A stretch of DNA of 18,893 bases from Burkholderiales bacterium. Lineage in GTDB: Bacteria > Pseudomonadota > Gammaproteobacteria > Burkholderiales > SG8-39. The stretch's first letter is position 1. Every line of letters starts with the position of its first letter. Positions 1 to 7,766 of the stretch are shown piece by piece. Where the stretch lies: the NCBI GenBank assembly GCA_020846575.1, contig JADLDQ010000166.1, forward strand, positions 1-18,893. Reading direction: 5' to 3'. The notes below the pieces were generated by a model. It saw only the letters and a program-made list of their open reading frames with translations, did no database searches and was not told the origin of the DNA. The position numbers were made by a program, and so were the translations under genes.

Positions 1-139
1 AGGGATAGGTGCCTTCCTCCACCTTGAGCACGCGCGCGTAGAACACCCCCGGCGGGGTGCCGTGCTCGGCCTTGCACGAGAGCTGGCAGGCGTAGCAGCC
101 GATGCAGCGCTTCAGGTCAATCACCATGCCGAGCCTCAT
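1..139 (-). CDS. Iron-sulfur (ferredoxin-type) subunit of a molybdopterin oxidoreductase, partial (N-terminus only)
   Basis: This is the first 46 residues of a protein that continues past the left edge. The start is the ATG at 139-137, which overlaps the stop of the upstream catalytic subunit (ATGA), so the two are translationally coupled. The visible part has a cysteine set of Cys12-x2-Cys15-x2-Cys18-x3-Cys22, preceded by a short MVIDL strand. That is the usual opening of four-cluster electron-transfer subunits of the NarH/PsrB/DmsB/PadC kind. Such a subunit passes electrons between the molybdenum subunit and a membrane anchor or soluble acceptor. The number of clusters and the presence of a membrane partner cannot be judged from this window. 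Confidence 0.88.
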   Translation of the reverse strand, partial: MRLGMVIDLKRCIGCYACQLSCKAEHGTPPGVFYARVLKVEEGTYP

Positions 140-2748
140 CGCGCACCTGCCCTGGTGACCTTGACTCTGGCGCAGATGTCCAGGCTCAGGTTGATGGGAC
201 TCACGTGCTGCCAGTCGGTCTGGATGAAGTCGTTGAAGAACACTCCCTTGCCCTTGGCGACCGGCATGGCCTCGGCCCAGTGCCCGGCGCAGGCGGCGAT
301 GCCCAGGCCTTCCGGATGGATCGCCTCGGACAGGCACAGCCTTGCCTCGACCGAGTGCCCGTTCTCGCCTTCGACGCGCACCCCTTCACCGTGTTGCAGG
401 CCGCGCGCAAGGCCGCTCGCGCGGTTCATCACCACGGTGTAGGAATAGGGATCCAGGCGCGCCGCCTCGTCCAGCCAGGCGTTCTCCATCGTGTAGCTGT
501 TGGTGTGCACGCTGTCGCGGTAGTAGAAGGCGTTGAAATCGAAGCCTTCGCGCTTGCAGCGGTGCGAAGTGCAGGGGTTGAAATCCGGCAGCGGCTGGTA
601 GAAGCGCGCGTCCACGCGCATGCCCCGGGGCTGCGCGATGGCGGCGATCTTCGCGTGCAGGCGCGGCAGCCATTCCCAGTAGACCGGCACGCGCACATCG
701 GTAAAGGCGCGCCAGTAGACTTCGCTCGCCTTCTTGCGCCATTTCATCACCCCGTTGCGCTTGAACCAGTCCAGCCCGCGGGTGTCGCCGAAGGTGCTCT
801 TCAGCTCGCGGTCGCAGACCTCTTCCCAGCCGTAACGCCGCCCGGGCTCGAGCCGCTGCGCGTCTTGCAGCTTGAGCGCCTCGTTCAGGATCCGGTTCAT
901 CTCCGGCAGGAAGCCCGCGCGTTCGGCCAGATCGATCAGCACGTCCGCGTGAGCGCGCTGCTCGCCTTCGGGCGGCAGCACCGGCTGGCGGATGGTCCAG
1001 CACCACTCGCCCATGCCCGCGGGGTGCGCGAAGATGAACGGATAGCTGGAGCGCGAATCGACCGACTGCAGGTAATCGCAGTCGGGGAGCACGATATCGG
1101 CGAAATCCGAGGTCTCGTTGAGAAACAGATCGATCGAGAAGATGAACTTGTAGCGCGCGAGCGAGGCGGCGATCGCTTCCGTGTCGCCGACGCTCATCAG
1201 GAAGTTGGCGCCGAAGTTGAACAGCACCTCGGGGCGATAGGGAAGATCGAACCGGCTCCACAGCGCTTCCTGGTCCCTGGAGTGCAGGAACGGGGAGGTC
1301 CTGGACATCGTGAACAGATCCCGCAGGCCGATGTTCTGCGGTGAGCGCGGCTCGGGCAGCGGGTAGGGGACGTGCGCGTTCATCCACGCGCCGGTGACCA
1401 TCAGGCCGTCGGGACCGGGTGTCGGGGCGTAGCTCGGCCGCCCGGTGTCCGGATGCCCGTCGCAGGCCGGGTTGAAGCCGAGGCAGCCTCCCGGGACGTC
1501 GGCGGCGCCCACCAGATGGTTCAGCAGATCGATGGCGATGAAGTTGTAGATCGAGTTGACGTGCCCCTGCGCGCCGCGGAAGGTGATGGCGGCCACGGGG
1601 CGGTACGGCAGCGTGGCGCCGTCGATCGCGATGGTGCTGCCGATGCGCGCGTGATCGGCGAACTCGCGCGCCAGACGCCGCACGTTCGCGGCCGGCACGG
1701 TGCTGATCTCCTGCGCCCATTCCGGCGTGAACTTGCGCAGGTGCTCCGTCAGCTTCTGGAACGCGGGCTGGCAGCGCGCGCCGCCCGCCTCGAAATCGCC
1801 CTCCAGGGCCATGTCCGCGCTGTCCAGGTCGGTATAGGGCCTCGCCTTGCCCCGCAAGCGGTCCCAGGCGAGCGGCTTGCCCGTTGCGGGATCGCGCACG
1901 TACAGGCCGTCCGCGCCGATCAGGTAGGGGGCGTTGGTCTTCGCCCGCAGGTAGGCTGCGTCGATCGTCCCCAGCGTGTTCACCAGCTCGTTGCACATCG
2001 CCAGCGCCAGCGCGGCGTCGGTGCCGACGCGTATCGGCACCCACTCACTGCCCTTGGCCGCCGCGAAATTGCAGAACGGATCGACCACCACCATCTTCAT
2101 GCCGCGGGCGCGGGCATCCGCCGCGAGCCCCATGTTGGAACACGAGGCGTGACCGGCGCCGTGCCCTTTCGAGGCGCCGAACATGATCGCGTATTCGCAC
2201 CGTTCGAAATCCGGGACGATCGACCAGGACGCGTGCATCGCCCCGCTCACCATGTGCGCGCCGTTGCCGCAGTGCAGCCCCCCGCCCGAAGCCGAGGAGT
2301 TGCTGGTGCCGAATGCCCTGGTGAAGCTCTCCGTGGGAACGTAACTCGAAGTCAGCGTCGTGGTGCGCTGCACGAGAAGCTTGCGCGGATCGTCGGCGCG
2401 CAGCTTCCTGAGGACCTCGGCGATCTCGCAGAGCGCTTCCTCCCAGGAAATCGGCTTCCAGCCCGGATCGACGCCGATGCCTTTCCTGGGGTTGGTGCGC
2501 CTGAGCGGCTGTCTCAGCCGGTTGGGGTCGTAGTGGCTCAGGATGCCGGAGACGCCCTTGCCGCACAGCCTTCCCTTGCCGACCACGCTGTCGGGATTGC
2601 CTTCGATCTTGACCACCACGCCGTCGACGCGGTGCACGAGCGTCGAGCAGGTGCCATAGCACAGCGCGCAACTGGACGCGAACCAGGCGTCGTCGCGTTC
2701 GCCCGATACGCACGCGGGTCCCGGTTCCAGTTCGGTCTGGGCTGTCAT
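136..2748 (-). CDS. Molybdopterin (DMSO reductase family) oxidoreductase catalytic subunit, PadB-like
   Basis: The protein has 870 residues. The start chosen is the ATG at 2748-2746, which overlaps the regulator stop (ATGA) and has a GGAAAGGA Shine-Dalgarno 8 bases upstream. The open frame continues further upstream only as a shadow of the regulator gene. Residues 27-62 hold a Cys-x2-Cys-x3-Cys-x27-Cys [4Fe-4S] motif, followed by a Mo-bisMGD oxidoreductase fold. His159-Cys160-Gly161 is a plausible site of the molybdenum-ligating cysteine. The C-terminal third contains the MGD-binding domain. No twin-arginine signal is seen, so the enzyme is probably cytoplasmic. The CALCYGTCS and GGGLHCGNGAH segments resemble what I remember of phenylacetyl-CoA:acceptor oxidoreductase (PadB), which oxidises phenylacetyl-CoA to phenylglyoxylate. 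The family is near certain; that substrate is only a candidate. Confidence 0.9.
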   Translation of the reverse strand: MTAQTELEPGPACVSGERDDAWFASSCALCYGTCSTLVHRVDGVVVKIEGNPDSVVGKGRLCGKGVSGILSHYDPNRLRQPLRRTNPRKGIGVDPGWKPISWEEALCEIAEVLRKLRADDPRKLLVQRTTTLTSSYVPTESFTRAFGTSNSSASGGGLHCGNGAHMVSGAMHASWSIVPDFERCEYAIMFGASKGHGAGHASCSNMGLAADARARGMKMVVVDPFCNFAAAKGSEWVPIRVGTDAALALAMCNELVNTLGTIDAAYLRAKTNAPYLIGADGLYVRDPATGKPLAWDRLRGKARPYTDLDSADMALEGDFEAGGARCQPAFQKLTEHLRKFTPEWAQEISTVPAANVRRLAREFADHARIGSTIAIDGATLPYRPVAAITFRGAQGHVNSIYNFIAIDLLNHLVGAADVPGGCLGFNPACDGHPDTGRPSYAPTPGPDGLMVTGAWMNAHVPYPLPEPRSPQNIGLRDLFTMSRTSPFLHSRDQEALWSRFDLPYRPEVLFNFGANFLMSVGDTEAIAASLARYKFIFSIDLFLNETSDFADIVLPDCDYLQSVDSRSSYPFIFAHPAGMGEWCWTIRQPVLPPEGEQRAHADVLIDLAERAGFLPEMNRILNEALKLQDAQRLEPGRRYGWEEVCDRELKSTFGDTRGLDWFKRNGVMKWRKKASEVYWRAFTDVRVPVYWEWLPRLHAKIAAIAQPRGMRVDARFYQPLPDFNPCTSHRCKREGFDFNAFYYRDSVHTNSYTMENAWLDEAARLDPYSYTVVMNRASGLARGLQHGEGVRVEGENGHSVEARLCLSEAIHPEGLGIAACAGHWAEAMPVAKGKGVFFNDFIQTDWQHVSPINLSLDICARVKVTRAGAR

Positions 2749-3557
2749 CGCATCGATCCTTTCCCGCCTGTTTCCTTCGATGGCCGCGCTTTTCTCGCGG
2801 AACCCTCCGGCGGCGCGAGGCTGCGCAGCCGTTCGTGAAAGCTCTCGGCGTTTGCGCCAAGCCCCTCGGTGAGGCGCCGCGCAGCCTGCAGCAGCTCGCG
2901 CTCGAACCGGCGCAGCGCCGCCGCGTGAAAGCGCGTCGTCGGCCCGCTGAGCGTCAGCACACCGGCGAGTTCGCCGGACTGCTCGAACACCGGGCTTGCC
3001 GCCCCGGACATGTCGGGGGAGGTCTCGCCCGCCGTCGCGGCGAACAAGCGCCTGCGAACGTCCGCGTAGCGCGCTTGGTACGGCCTGGCGAACGCCCTCA
3101 AGACCTTGCTTCCGGCGCCGCGATCCAGGGGCAAGGTGTCCCCGGGTTTGAAGTGGTCGCGTAGCAGCTGGGGCGAATCGACCCGGTACAGGCACAGGCG
3201 CTGCTCGCCCAGGCGCACATGGAACCCGGCGCTCTCCCGGGTCGCCTCGGCCAGCTCGCGCAGCACCGGCGCGATGAGGTCGGGGGGCTTGACCGCGGCC
3301 TGGTAGAGACTGGCGAGCCGCAGCACCGCCGGTCCGACGTGATACTCGCCGCCCTGCGTCCTGGCGAGGTAGCCGCGGCGCTCCAGCGTCTGCGCCAGCC
3401 GCAGCGCGGTGCTCTTGTACAGACCGGTGCCCGCCGACAGCGCCTCGAGCGACAGGGCCGCGCGGCCCTGATGGAACGTCTCGAGGATCGAGATCGCCCG
3501 ATCCACGGCCGCCACCGTGTCCTTGGACTGGGGGTCCTTTTTCGCGCCGCGCCTCAC
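2745..3557 (-). CDS. IclR-family transcriptional regulator (first copy)
   Basis: The protein has 270 residues and starts at GTG 3557-3555, with a GGAG Shine-Dalgarno 7 bases upstream. Residues about 15-75 form the winged helix-turn-helix (AVDRAISILETF through YKSTALRLAQTLERRGYL). Residues about 85-250 form the IclR effector-binding domain, which usually senses a small aromatic or organic acid. A basic tail of about 20 residues follows and overlaps the oxidoreductase start. It is the first gene of the operon with the molybdoenzyme, so it probably controls that enzyme and itself. A palindrome 50-79 bases upstream is its likely operator. The effector cannot be read from the sequence. Confidence 0.93.
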   Translation of the reverse strand: MRRGAKKDPQSKDTVAAVDRAISILETFHQGRAALSLEALSAGTGLYKSTALRLAQTLERRGYLARTQGGEYHVGPAVLRLASLYQAAVKPPDLIAPVLRELAEATRESAGFHVRLGEQRLCLYRVDSPQLLRDHFKPGDTLPLDRGAGSKVLRAFARPYQARYADVRRRLFAATAGETSPDMSGAASPVFEQSGELAGVLTLSGPTTRFHAAALRRFERELLQAARRLTEGLGANAESFHERLRSLAPPEGSARKARPSKETGGKGSMR

Positions 3558-3606
3558 GTGCTCTCTCCCGCACCCGAGGGGCGACAGGGTGCTTTCAGTC
3601 GTCTCA

Positions 3607-3636
3607 ATGGAATAGAACAGTATTCTATTTTTCCAT
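3607..3636. promoter_or_regulatory. Candidate IclR operator and promoter upstream of the first regulator
   Basis: A nested inverted repeat lies here. The inner arms are AATAGAA (3611-3617) and TTCTATT (3623-3629) around a 5-base spacer. The outer arms are ATGGAA (3607-3612) and TTCCAT (3631-3636). TGGAA/TTCCA half-sites are typical of IclR-family operators. On the minus strand, TAGAAT at 3627-3622 is a good -10 match. TTGATG at 3639-3634 with TCTATT 17 bases downstream is an alternative promoter. Either way the palindrome would overlap RNA polymerase binding, which favours autorepression. The AT-rich patch stands out in GC-rich surroundings. Confidence 0.5.
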
Positions 3637-3809
3637 CAATCTTACGACGGGCCCTGACGATCTGTCAACGAGCCGGGTAGCCGCGGCGCAAGCGTGGTAA
3701 CGAGAACTCGGGGTGCCCAAGCTGGAGCGGCTGCTCGCCGCAGTGGGCCTGGAACTCGCGGTGGGCGGCAGGCTCAGCGGACACGCCGGCGCCCGACTGG
3801 AGCGGCGGT

Positions 3810-3834
3810 GCGCCGCGCGCCAGGCTCGCGGCGC
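3810..3834. other. GC-rich hairpin just after the second IclR gene
   Basis: GCGCCGCG (3810-3817) and CGCGGCGC (3827-3834) form an 8-base-pair perfect stem around a 9-base loop. The stem begins about 12 bases after the stop of the minus-strand IclR gene. No T-run follows on the minus strand, so it is at best an imperfect terminator or an mRNA 3'-end stabiliser. Confidence 0.35.
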
Positions 3835-3845
3835 GAGGCTTGCGG

Positions 3846-4703
3846 CTACGCCCGGTATCCCAGCCGGCGCGAGACCTCCAGCGCGGTCTCGCGCACCGCG
3901 CGCGCGATCGGGTCGTTGCGGAAGCAGTCGAAACGGCTCGCGTCGCCCAGCACCGTCAGCGCGAGCACGATGCGCCCGTTGTGATCGAACACCGGCGCGC
4001 TGATCGCGTTGACGCCGGAGCGCAGATCGCCGCTTACGCGCGCGAGGCCGCTGTTCCTCACCTCGGCGAGTAGTTGCTCGACCGCCGCGCGCGTGCGGGG
4101 CTCGCCCACCGCGCGCGTGCGGGGCTCGCCCGCGCGCCGCGCCTGCACGTCCAGCCGCAGTTCGGCCTCGATGAAGGGCGCGGTCACTTCCGCCGGCAGG
4201 TAGGCCGCCAGCACCCGGCCGCTTGCCGAGCGCAGCACTGGCACGAGCGAGCCCAGGCGCACGTTGGTCGCCACCGGATGCGGCGGCTCCTCCCAGCGCA
4301 CGAAGATCGGGCCCCGGCTGCTCCACAGGGCGAGCGCCACCGTCTCGTCGGCGCGCCGGCACAGTTGCGGCAGCGCGTCGCCCGCAACCCTCAGATAGTC
4401 GAGCCGGGCGAGGCTGACCAGTCCAAGTTCCAAGGCACGGGGACCGAGGTGGTAGGGTCGCCCGGGGCGCGGCTGCTCGGCGAACCCGGCGCGCGCGAGG
4501 CTCACCAGGTAACGGTGCGCCTTCGCCGCGGGCATGCCGGCGGCGGCCGCGAGATCGCGCAGCAGCATCGGGCCCGGCGCCTCGACCAGCACCCGCAACA
4601 CGCGCAGCACCACGTCGGCGGACTGCACGCCACGGGCGGCCGGGAGCTGCGCCGCGCCTCGGGGGCGGCCTGCACGCGCCGCGGTTGACAGGGTGTCGGC
4701 CAC
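3846..4703 (-). CDS. IclR-family transcriptional regulator (second copy), divergent from the transhydroxylase operon
   Basis: The protein has up to 285 residues from the GTG at 4703-4701. That start has no visible Shine-Dalgarno and lies one base from the operator palindrome, so a later start before about residue 27 is possible. The winged helix-turn-helix spans about residues 27-85 (VQSADVVLRVLRVLVEA, then MPAAKAHRYLVSLARAGF). The IclR effector domain follows to the C-terminus. It is only distantly similar to the first IclR copy. Within the effector domain, a 24-base in-frame tandem repeat adds eight residues (GEPRTRAV, then GEPRTRAA). The divergent position and 87-base gap make it the obvious regulator of the transhydroxylase genes, probably responding to a phenolic substrate. 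Confidence 0.92.
   Translation of the reverse strand: MADTLSTAARAGRPRGAAQLPAARGVQSADVVLRVLRVLVEAPGPMLLRDLAAAAGMPAAKAHRYLVSLARAGFAEQPRPGRPYHLGPRALELGLVSLARLDYLRVAGDALPQLCRRADETVALALWSSRGPIFVRWEEPPHPVATNVRLGSLVPVLRSASGRVLAAYLPAEVTAPFIEAELRLDVQARRAGEPRTRAVGEPRTRAAVEQLLAEVRNSGLARVSGDLRSGVNAISAPVFDHNGRIVLALTVLGDASRFDCFRNDPIARAVRETALEVSRRLGYRA
4087..4131. repeat. In-frame 24-base tandem duplication inside the second IclR gene
   Basis: A 21-base segment at 4087-4107 is repeated exactly at 4111-4131, giving a period of 24 bases. It encodes two copies of Gly-Glu-Pro-Arg-Thr-Arg-Ala. The perfect match suggests a recent slippage or duplication event. Confidence 0.85.
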
Positions 4704-4704
4704 G

Positions 4705-4745
4705 GTATTACGCTGTCTGATGATAAATTACGAGTAGCGTAATAC
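4705..4745. promoter_or_regulatory. Candidate operator in the divergent IclR/transhydroxylase promoter region
   Basis: Two perfect 10-base inverted arms, GTATTACGCT (4705-4714) and AGCGTAATAC (4736-4745), flank a 21-base AT-richer spacer. The centres of the arms are 31 bases apart, about three helical turns, which suits a regulator dimer pair. Each arm contains TAATAC reading outward, a -10-like hexamer for each divergent direction. TTGACA at 4685-4690 is a possible -35 for the plus-strand operon, but it lies only 15 bases from TATTAC. Binding here would couple regulator and enzyme expression. Confidence 0.6.
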
Positions 4746-4778
4746 GAAACGTGGCGCCGGTAAAGACGTCACAAGCGC

Positions 4779-4784
4779 AGGAGG
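4779..4784 (+). promoter_or_regulatory. Strong ribosome binding site of the transhydroxylase large subunit
   Basis: AGGAGG lies 6 bases before the ATG at 4791. This is the strongest Shine-Dalgarno in the window and fixes the start, so the N-terminal extension is part of the translated protein. Confidence 0.85.
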
Positions 4785-4790
4785 AAAACC

Positions 4791-7766
4791 ATGAGCGAAG
4801 GATTCCAGAGAGCCGCGTTCGCACTGATGCTCTACGGCATGCTGCTCGCGATCCGCTTCACCGCGCTCGCGAAGCCGGCCTACCGCCGCCAGCTCAAGCA
4901 CAAGGACTTCGTCGCGCAGATCAAGGTGCGCGACCGGCCGATGGGCCGCTACTTCGAGTTCCGCGGCGGCGAGGTGATCTCGCGCGCCGGGCTGCACCCG
5001 AACCCGGACGTGGCGATGGTGTTCAAGAACGCAGGCCTCGCGCTGCGGCTGCTCGCCTCGCCCGACGATCACCTCGCCTTCACCAGCGCGGCCAAGATGT
5101 TCCAGATCGGCCTGGAGGGCTCGGACGCGCTCGGTTGCCTGTTTACGGAGATGCTCGCGGGCATGCGCAGCGCCTGGTGGCGCTTCGGCACCGACGCCGG
5201 CAACGGCGAGACGCGCTACACCAACAACACCAACGGCGGCCCGGTGGCGGTGTATGTGAAAGAGGGGCGAATCGTGCGCCTCACGCCGATCGACTTCGAC
5301 GACAAGGACGCGGCGCCCTTCACAATCCGGGCGCGAGGCCGCGACTTCACCCCACCGCGCAGGACCTCGATCAGCCCCCACGGGCTCGCCTCGAGATCGC
5401 TCATCTACTCGAAGGACCGGCTGCTCTACCCCATGAAGCGGGTGGATTTCGATCCCGCGGGGGCGCGCAACTGCGCCCAGCGCGGCATCTCCGGCTACCA
5501 GCGCATCTCCTGGGACGAGGCGCTGGACATCGTGGCCGCGGAGATCCAGCGGGTGCGGCGCGAACACGGCCACGGCGCGATCTTCAACAGCCACAGCTCG
5601 CACCACACCTGGGGCAACGTCGGCTACTACCTGAGCGCCAACTTCCGCTTCATGAACGCCATCGGCGCCACCCGCATGGTGATCAACCCCGACAGCTGGG
5701 AGGGCTGGTACTGGGGCGGGATGCACCACTACGGCTACAGCATGCGAAACGGCGTGCCGGGCCCCTACGGCACGGTCGAGGACTGCCTGCGCGAGTGCGA
5801 ACTGATCATCCACTGGTCGAGCGACCCGGAGAAGACCAACGGCAACTACGGCGGCTTCGAAGGCAGCATCCGCAGGCTCTGGGGCCGCGAGCTGGGCATC
5901 AAGACCATCCACATCGACCCTTACTACACCGACACCGCGGCGCTGCTCGGCGGCCGCTGGATCCCGGTGCGCCCCGCCACCAGCCCGGCGCTCGCGCACG
6001 CCATCGCCTACGTGTGGATCACCGAGGACCTCTACGACAGGCAGTACGTGGCCGAGCGCACCACCGGGTTCGAGAAGTTTCGCGACTACATCCTGGGCAA
6101 GGACGACGGCGTTCCGAAGAGCCCCGAGTGGCAGGAGCCGGAAACCGGCGTGCCCGCGTACACCGCGCGCGCACTCGCCCGGGAGTGGGCCTCGAAGAAG
6201 ACCTACCTGTCCGCGGGCAGCAAGGGCAACGCCTACGGCGGCGCCTGCCGTTCGGCCACCGGCACGCAGTGGGCGCGCGCCATGGTGTGCCTGATGGCGA
6301 TGCGCGGCCTGGGCAAACCCGGCATCAATTTCGGCAACCTGCAGTTCGGCGCGCCGATCGACTACACCTTCTACTTCCCCGGCTACGCCGAGGGCGGCAT
6401 CTCCGGGGACATCGAGGGCACCGGATCCGCGGTGAACCTGTTCCAGCGCATGCCGCAGATCATCAGCATGAACAGCGTCGCGCAGAAGATCTCCCGGCTG
6501 CTCATCCCGGAGGCGATCCTCGACGGGGAAGTGGAGTTCTACCCGACCGACCCGCGCGCGCTGGAGCGCCAGTTCGCCAAGGTGCGCTTCCCGGTGCCCG
6601 GCGGATCGCCGATCCGCATGATGTACAAGTACGGCGGCTCGCACTTCGGCACCACCATGAACTCCAACCGGCTGGCGCGCGCCTACCAGAGCGAGTCGCT
6701 GGAATTCGTGGTCAACCAGTCGATCTGGAACGAGGGCGAGACGAAGTTCGCCGACGTCATCCTGCCGGCGTGCACCAATTTCGAGCGCTGGGACATCGGC
6801 GAGTGGGCCAACTGCGGCGGCTACACGCTGCACAACGAGGGGCAGCTCAACCACCGGGTGATCTGCATCCAGCACAAGTGCATCGAGCCGCTGGGGGAAT
6901 CGAAGTCCGACTTCCGCATCTTCACCGAGCTCGCCGCCCGGCTGGGGCTGGGTTCCTACTTCTGCGAGGGCATGACGGAACTGGACTGGTGCCGGCAGAT
7001 GTTCCTCGCCACCGACGTGTCGAAACACGTGAGCTGGCGCGAATTCCTGAAGAAGGGCTACTTCGTCGTGCCCGCCGAAAAGGAGCCGCTGCGCCCGCCG
7101 GTCGCCTTCCGCTGGTTCGCCGAGGGACGGCCCAAGGACGAACCCGAGCCGCACCCCCTGCCCTCGGAGTACGCCGGCCGCTTCCGCGAGGGCCTGCAGA
7201 CGCAGTCCGGGAAGATCGAGTTCGAGTCCTCCAGCCTGAAGCGCTACGGCGCGGACCCCGAGCGCCCGCCCCTGAACCGGTACATTCCCTCCTGGGAGGG
7301 GCGCTCGAGCACCGCGCTCTACTCTCGCTTTCCCCTGCAGCTGGTCTCGTCGCACGTGCGCTACAGCTACCACAGCAAGGGCGACGGCAAGGACAGCGTC
7401 ATCAACGACATCCCCGAGCACCGGGTGCGGGTCGAGGGCTACGACTACTGGATCGCGCGCATGCATCCGGCCGACGCCGCCGCCCGCGGCGTGAAACACC
7501 ACGGGCTGGTGCGGCTCTACAACGATCGCGGCTCGGTGATCTGCGCCGCGGTGGTCACCGAGCGCGTGCCCCCGGGGGTCGTCTACACGCAGGAATCCTG
7601 CGCGGTGTACGACCCGATGGGTGCGCCCGGCGAGTCCACCGACCGCGGCGGCTGCGTCAACCTCCTGACCCCGAGCCGCAGCCAGACGGCCAAGACCACC
7701 GCCTCGGCGCCCAACTCCTGCCTGATCGAGATCGAGAAATGGAACGGCGCGGAGGCGCAGCCATGA
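4791..7766 (+). CDS. Transhydroxylase/resorcinol hydroxylase family molybdenum subunit with SCP2-like N-terminal domain
   Basis: The protein has 991 residues. From about residue 135 it follows pyrogallol-phloroglucinol transhydroxylase AthL of Pelobacter acidigallici closely, as I remember that sequence (NTNGGPVAVYVKEGRIVR, SSHHTWGNVGY, NPDSWEGWYWGG, PGYAEGGISGD). His271, Asp301 and Ser302 align with AthL His144, Asp174 and the molybdenum ligand Ser175. Tyr532 probably corresponds to Tyr404. Like AthL it lacks an N-terminal [4Fe-4S] cysteine set. Relatives RhL and DbhL hydroxylate resorcinol and 3,5-dihydroxybenzoate without oxygen, so the substrate is probably a di- or trihydroxybenzene. Residues 1-127 are extra compared with AthL and look like an SCP2-type domain (GRYFEFRGGEV, DVAMVFKNAGLALRLL) after a hydrophobic helix. 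The stop overlaps the small-subunit start (ATGA). Confidence 0.92.
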   Translation: MSEGFQRAAFALMLYGMLLAIRFTALAKPAYRRQLKHKDFVAQIKVRDRPMGRYFEFRGGEVISRAGLHPNPDVAMVFKNAGLALRLLASPDDHLAFTSAAKMFQIGLEGSDALGCLFTEMLAGMRSAWWRFGTDAGNGETRYTNNTNGGPVAVYVKEGRIVRLTPIDFDDKDAAPFTIRARGRDFTPPRRTSISPHGLASRSLIYSKDRLLYPMKRVDFDPAGARNCAQRGISGYQRISWDEALDIVAAEIQRVRREHGHGAIFNSHSSHHTWGNVGYYLSANFRFMNAIGATRMVINPDSWEGWYWGGMHHYGYSMRNGVPGPYGTVEDCLRECELIIHWSSDPEKTNGNYGGFEGSIRRLWGRELGIKTIHIDPYYTDTAALLGGRWIPVRPATSPALAHAIAYVWITEDLYDRQYVAERTTGFEKFRDYILGKDDGVPKSPEWQEPETGVPAYTARALAREWASKKTYLSAGSKGNAYGGACRSATGTQWARAMVCLMAMRGLGKPGINFGNLQFGAPIDYTFYFPGYAEGGISGDIEGTGSAVNLFQRMPQIISMNSVAQKISRLLIPEAILDGEVEFYPTDPRALERQFAKVRFPVPGGSPIRMMYKYGGSHFGTTMNSNRLARAYQSESLEFVVNQSIWNEGETKFADVILPACTNFERWDIGEWANCGGYTLHNEGQLNHRVICIQHKCIEPLGESKSDFRIFTELAARLGLGSYFCEGMTELDWCRQMFLATDVSKHVSWREFLKKGYFVVPAEKEPLRPPVAFRWFAEGRPKDEPEPHPLPSEYAGRFREGLQTQSGKIEFESSSLKRYGADPERPPLNRYIPSWEGRSSTALYSRFPLQLVSSHVRYSYHSKGDGKDSVINDIPEHRVRVEGYDYWIARMHPADAAARGVKHHGLVRLYNDRGSVICAAVVTERVPPGVVYTQESCAVYDPMGAPGESTDRGGCVNLLTPSRSQTAKTTASAPNSCLIEIEKWNGAEAQP

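Noticed and set aside
2749..3573. Extension of the molybdopterin oxidoreductase upstream of 2748 in the same frame
   Set aside because: The extra residues are an Arg/Gly/Ala-rich shadow of the IclR gene. The ATGA overlap and the Shine-Dalgarno place the start at 2748.
4728..7502. A 924-codon minus-strand open frame antisense to the transhydroxylase large subunit
   Set aside because: No family features; the sense strand aligns along its length with AthL and has a strong ribosome binding site.
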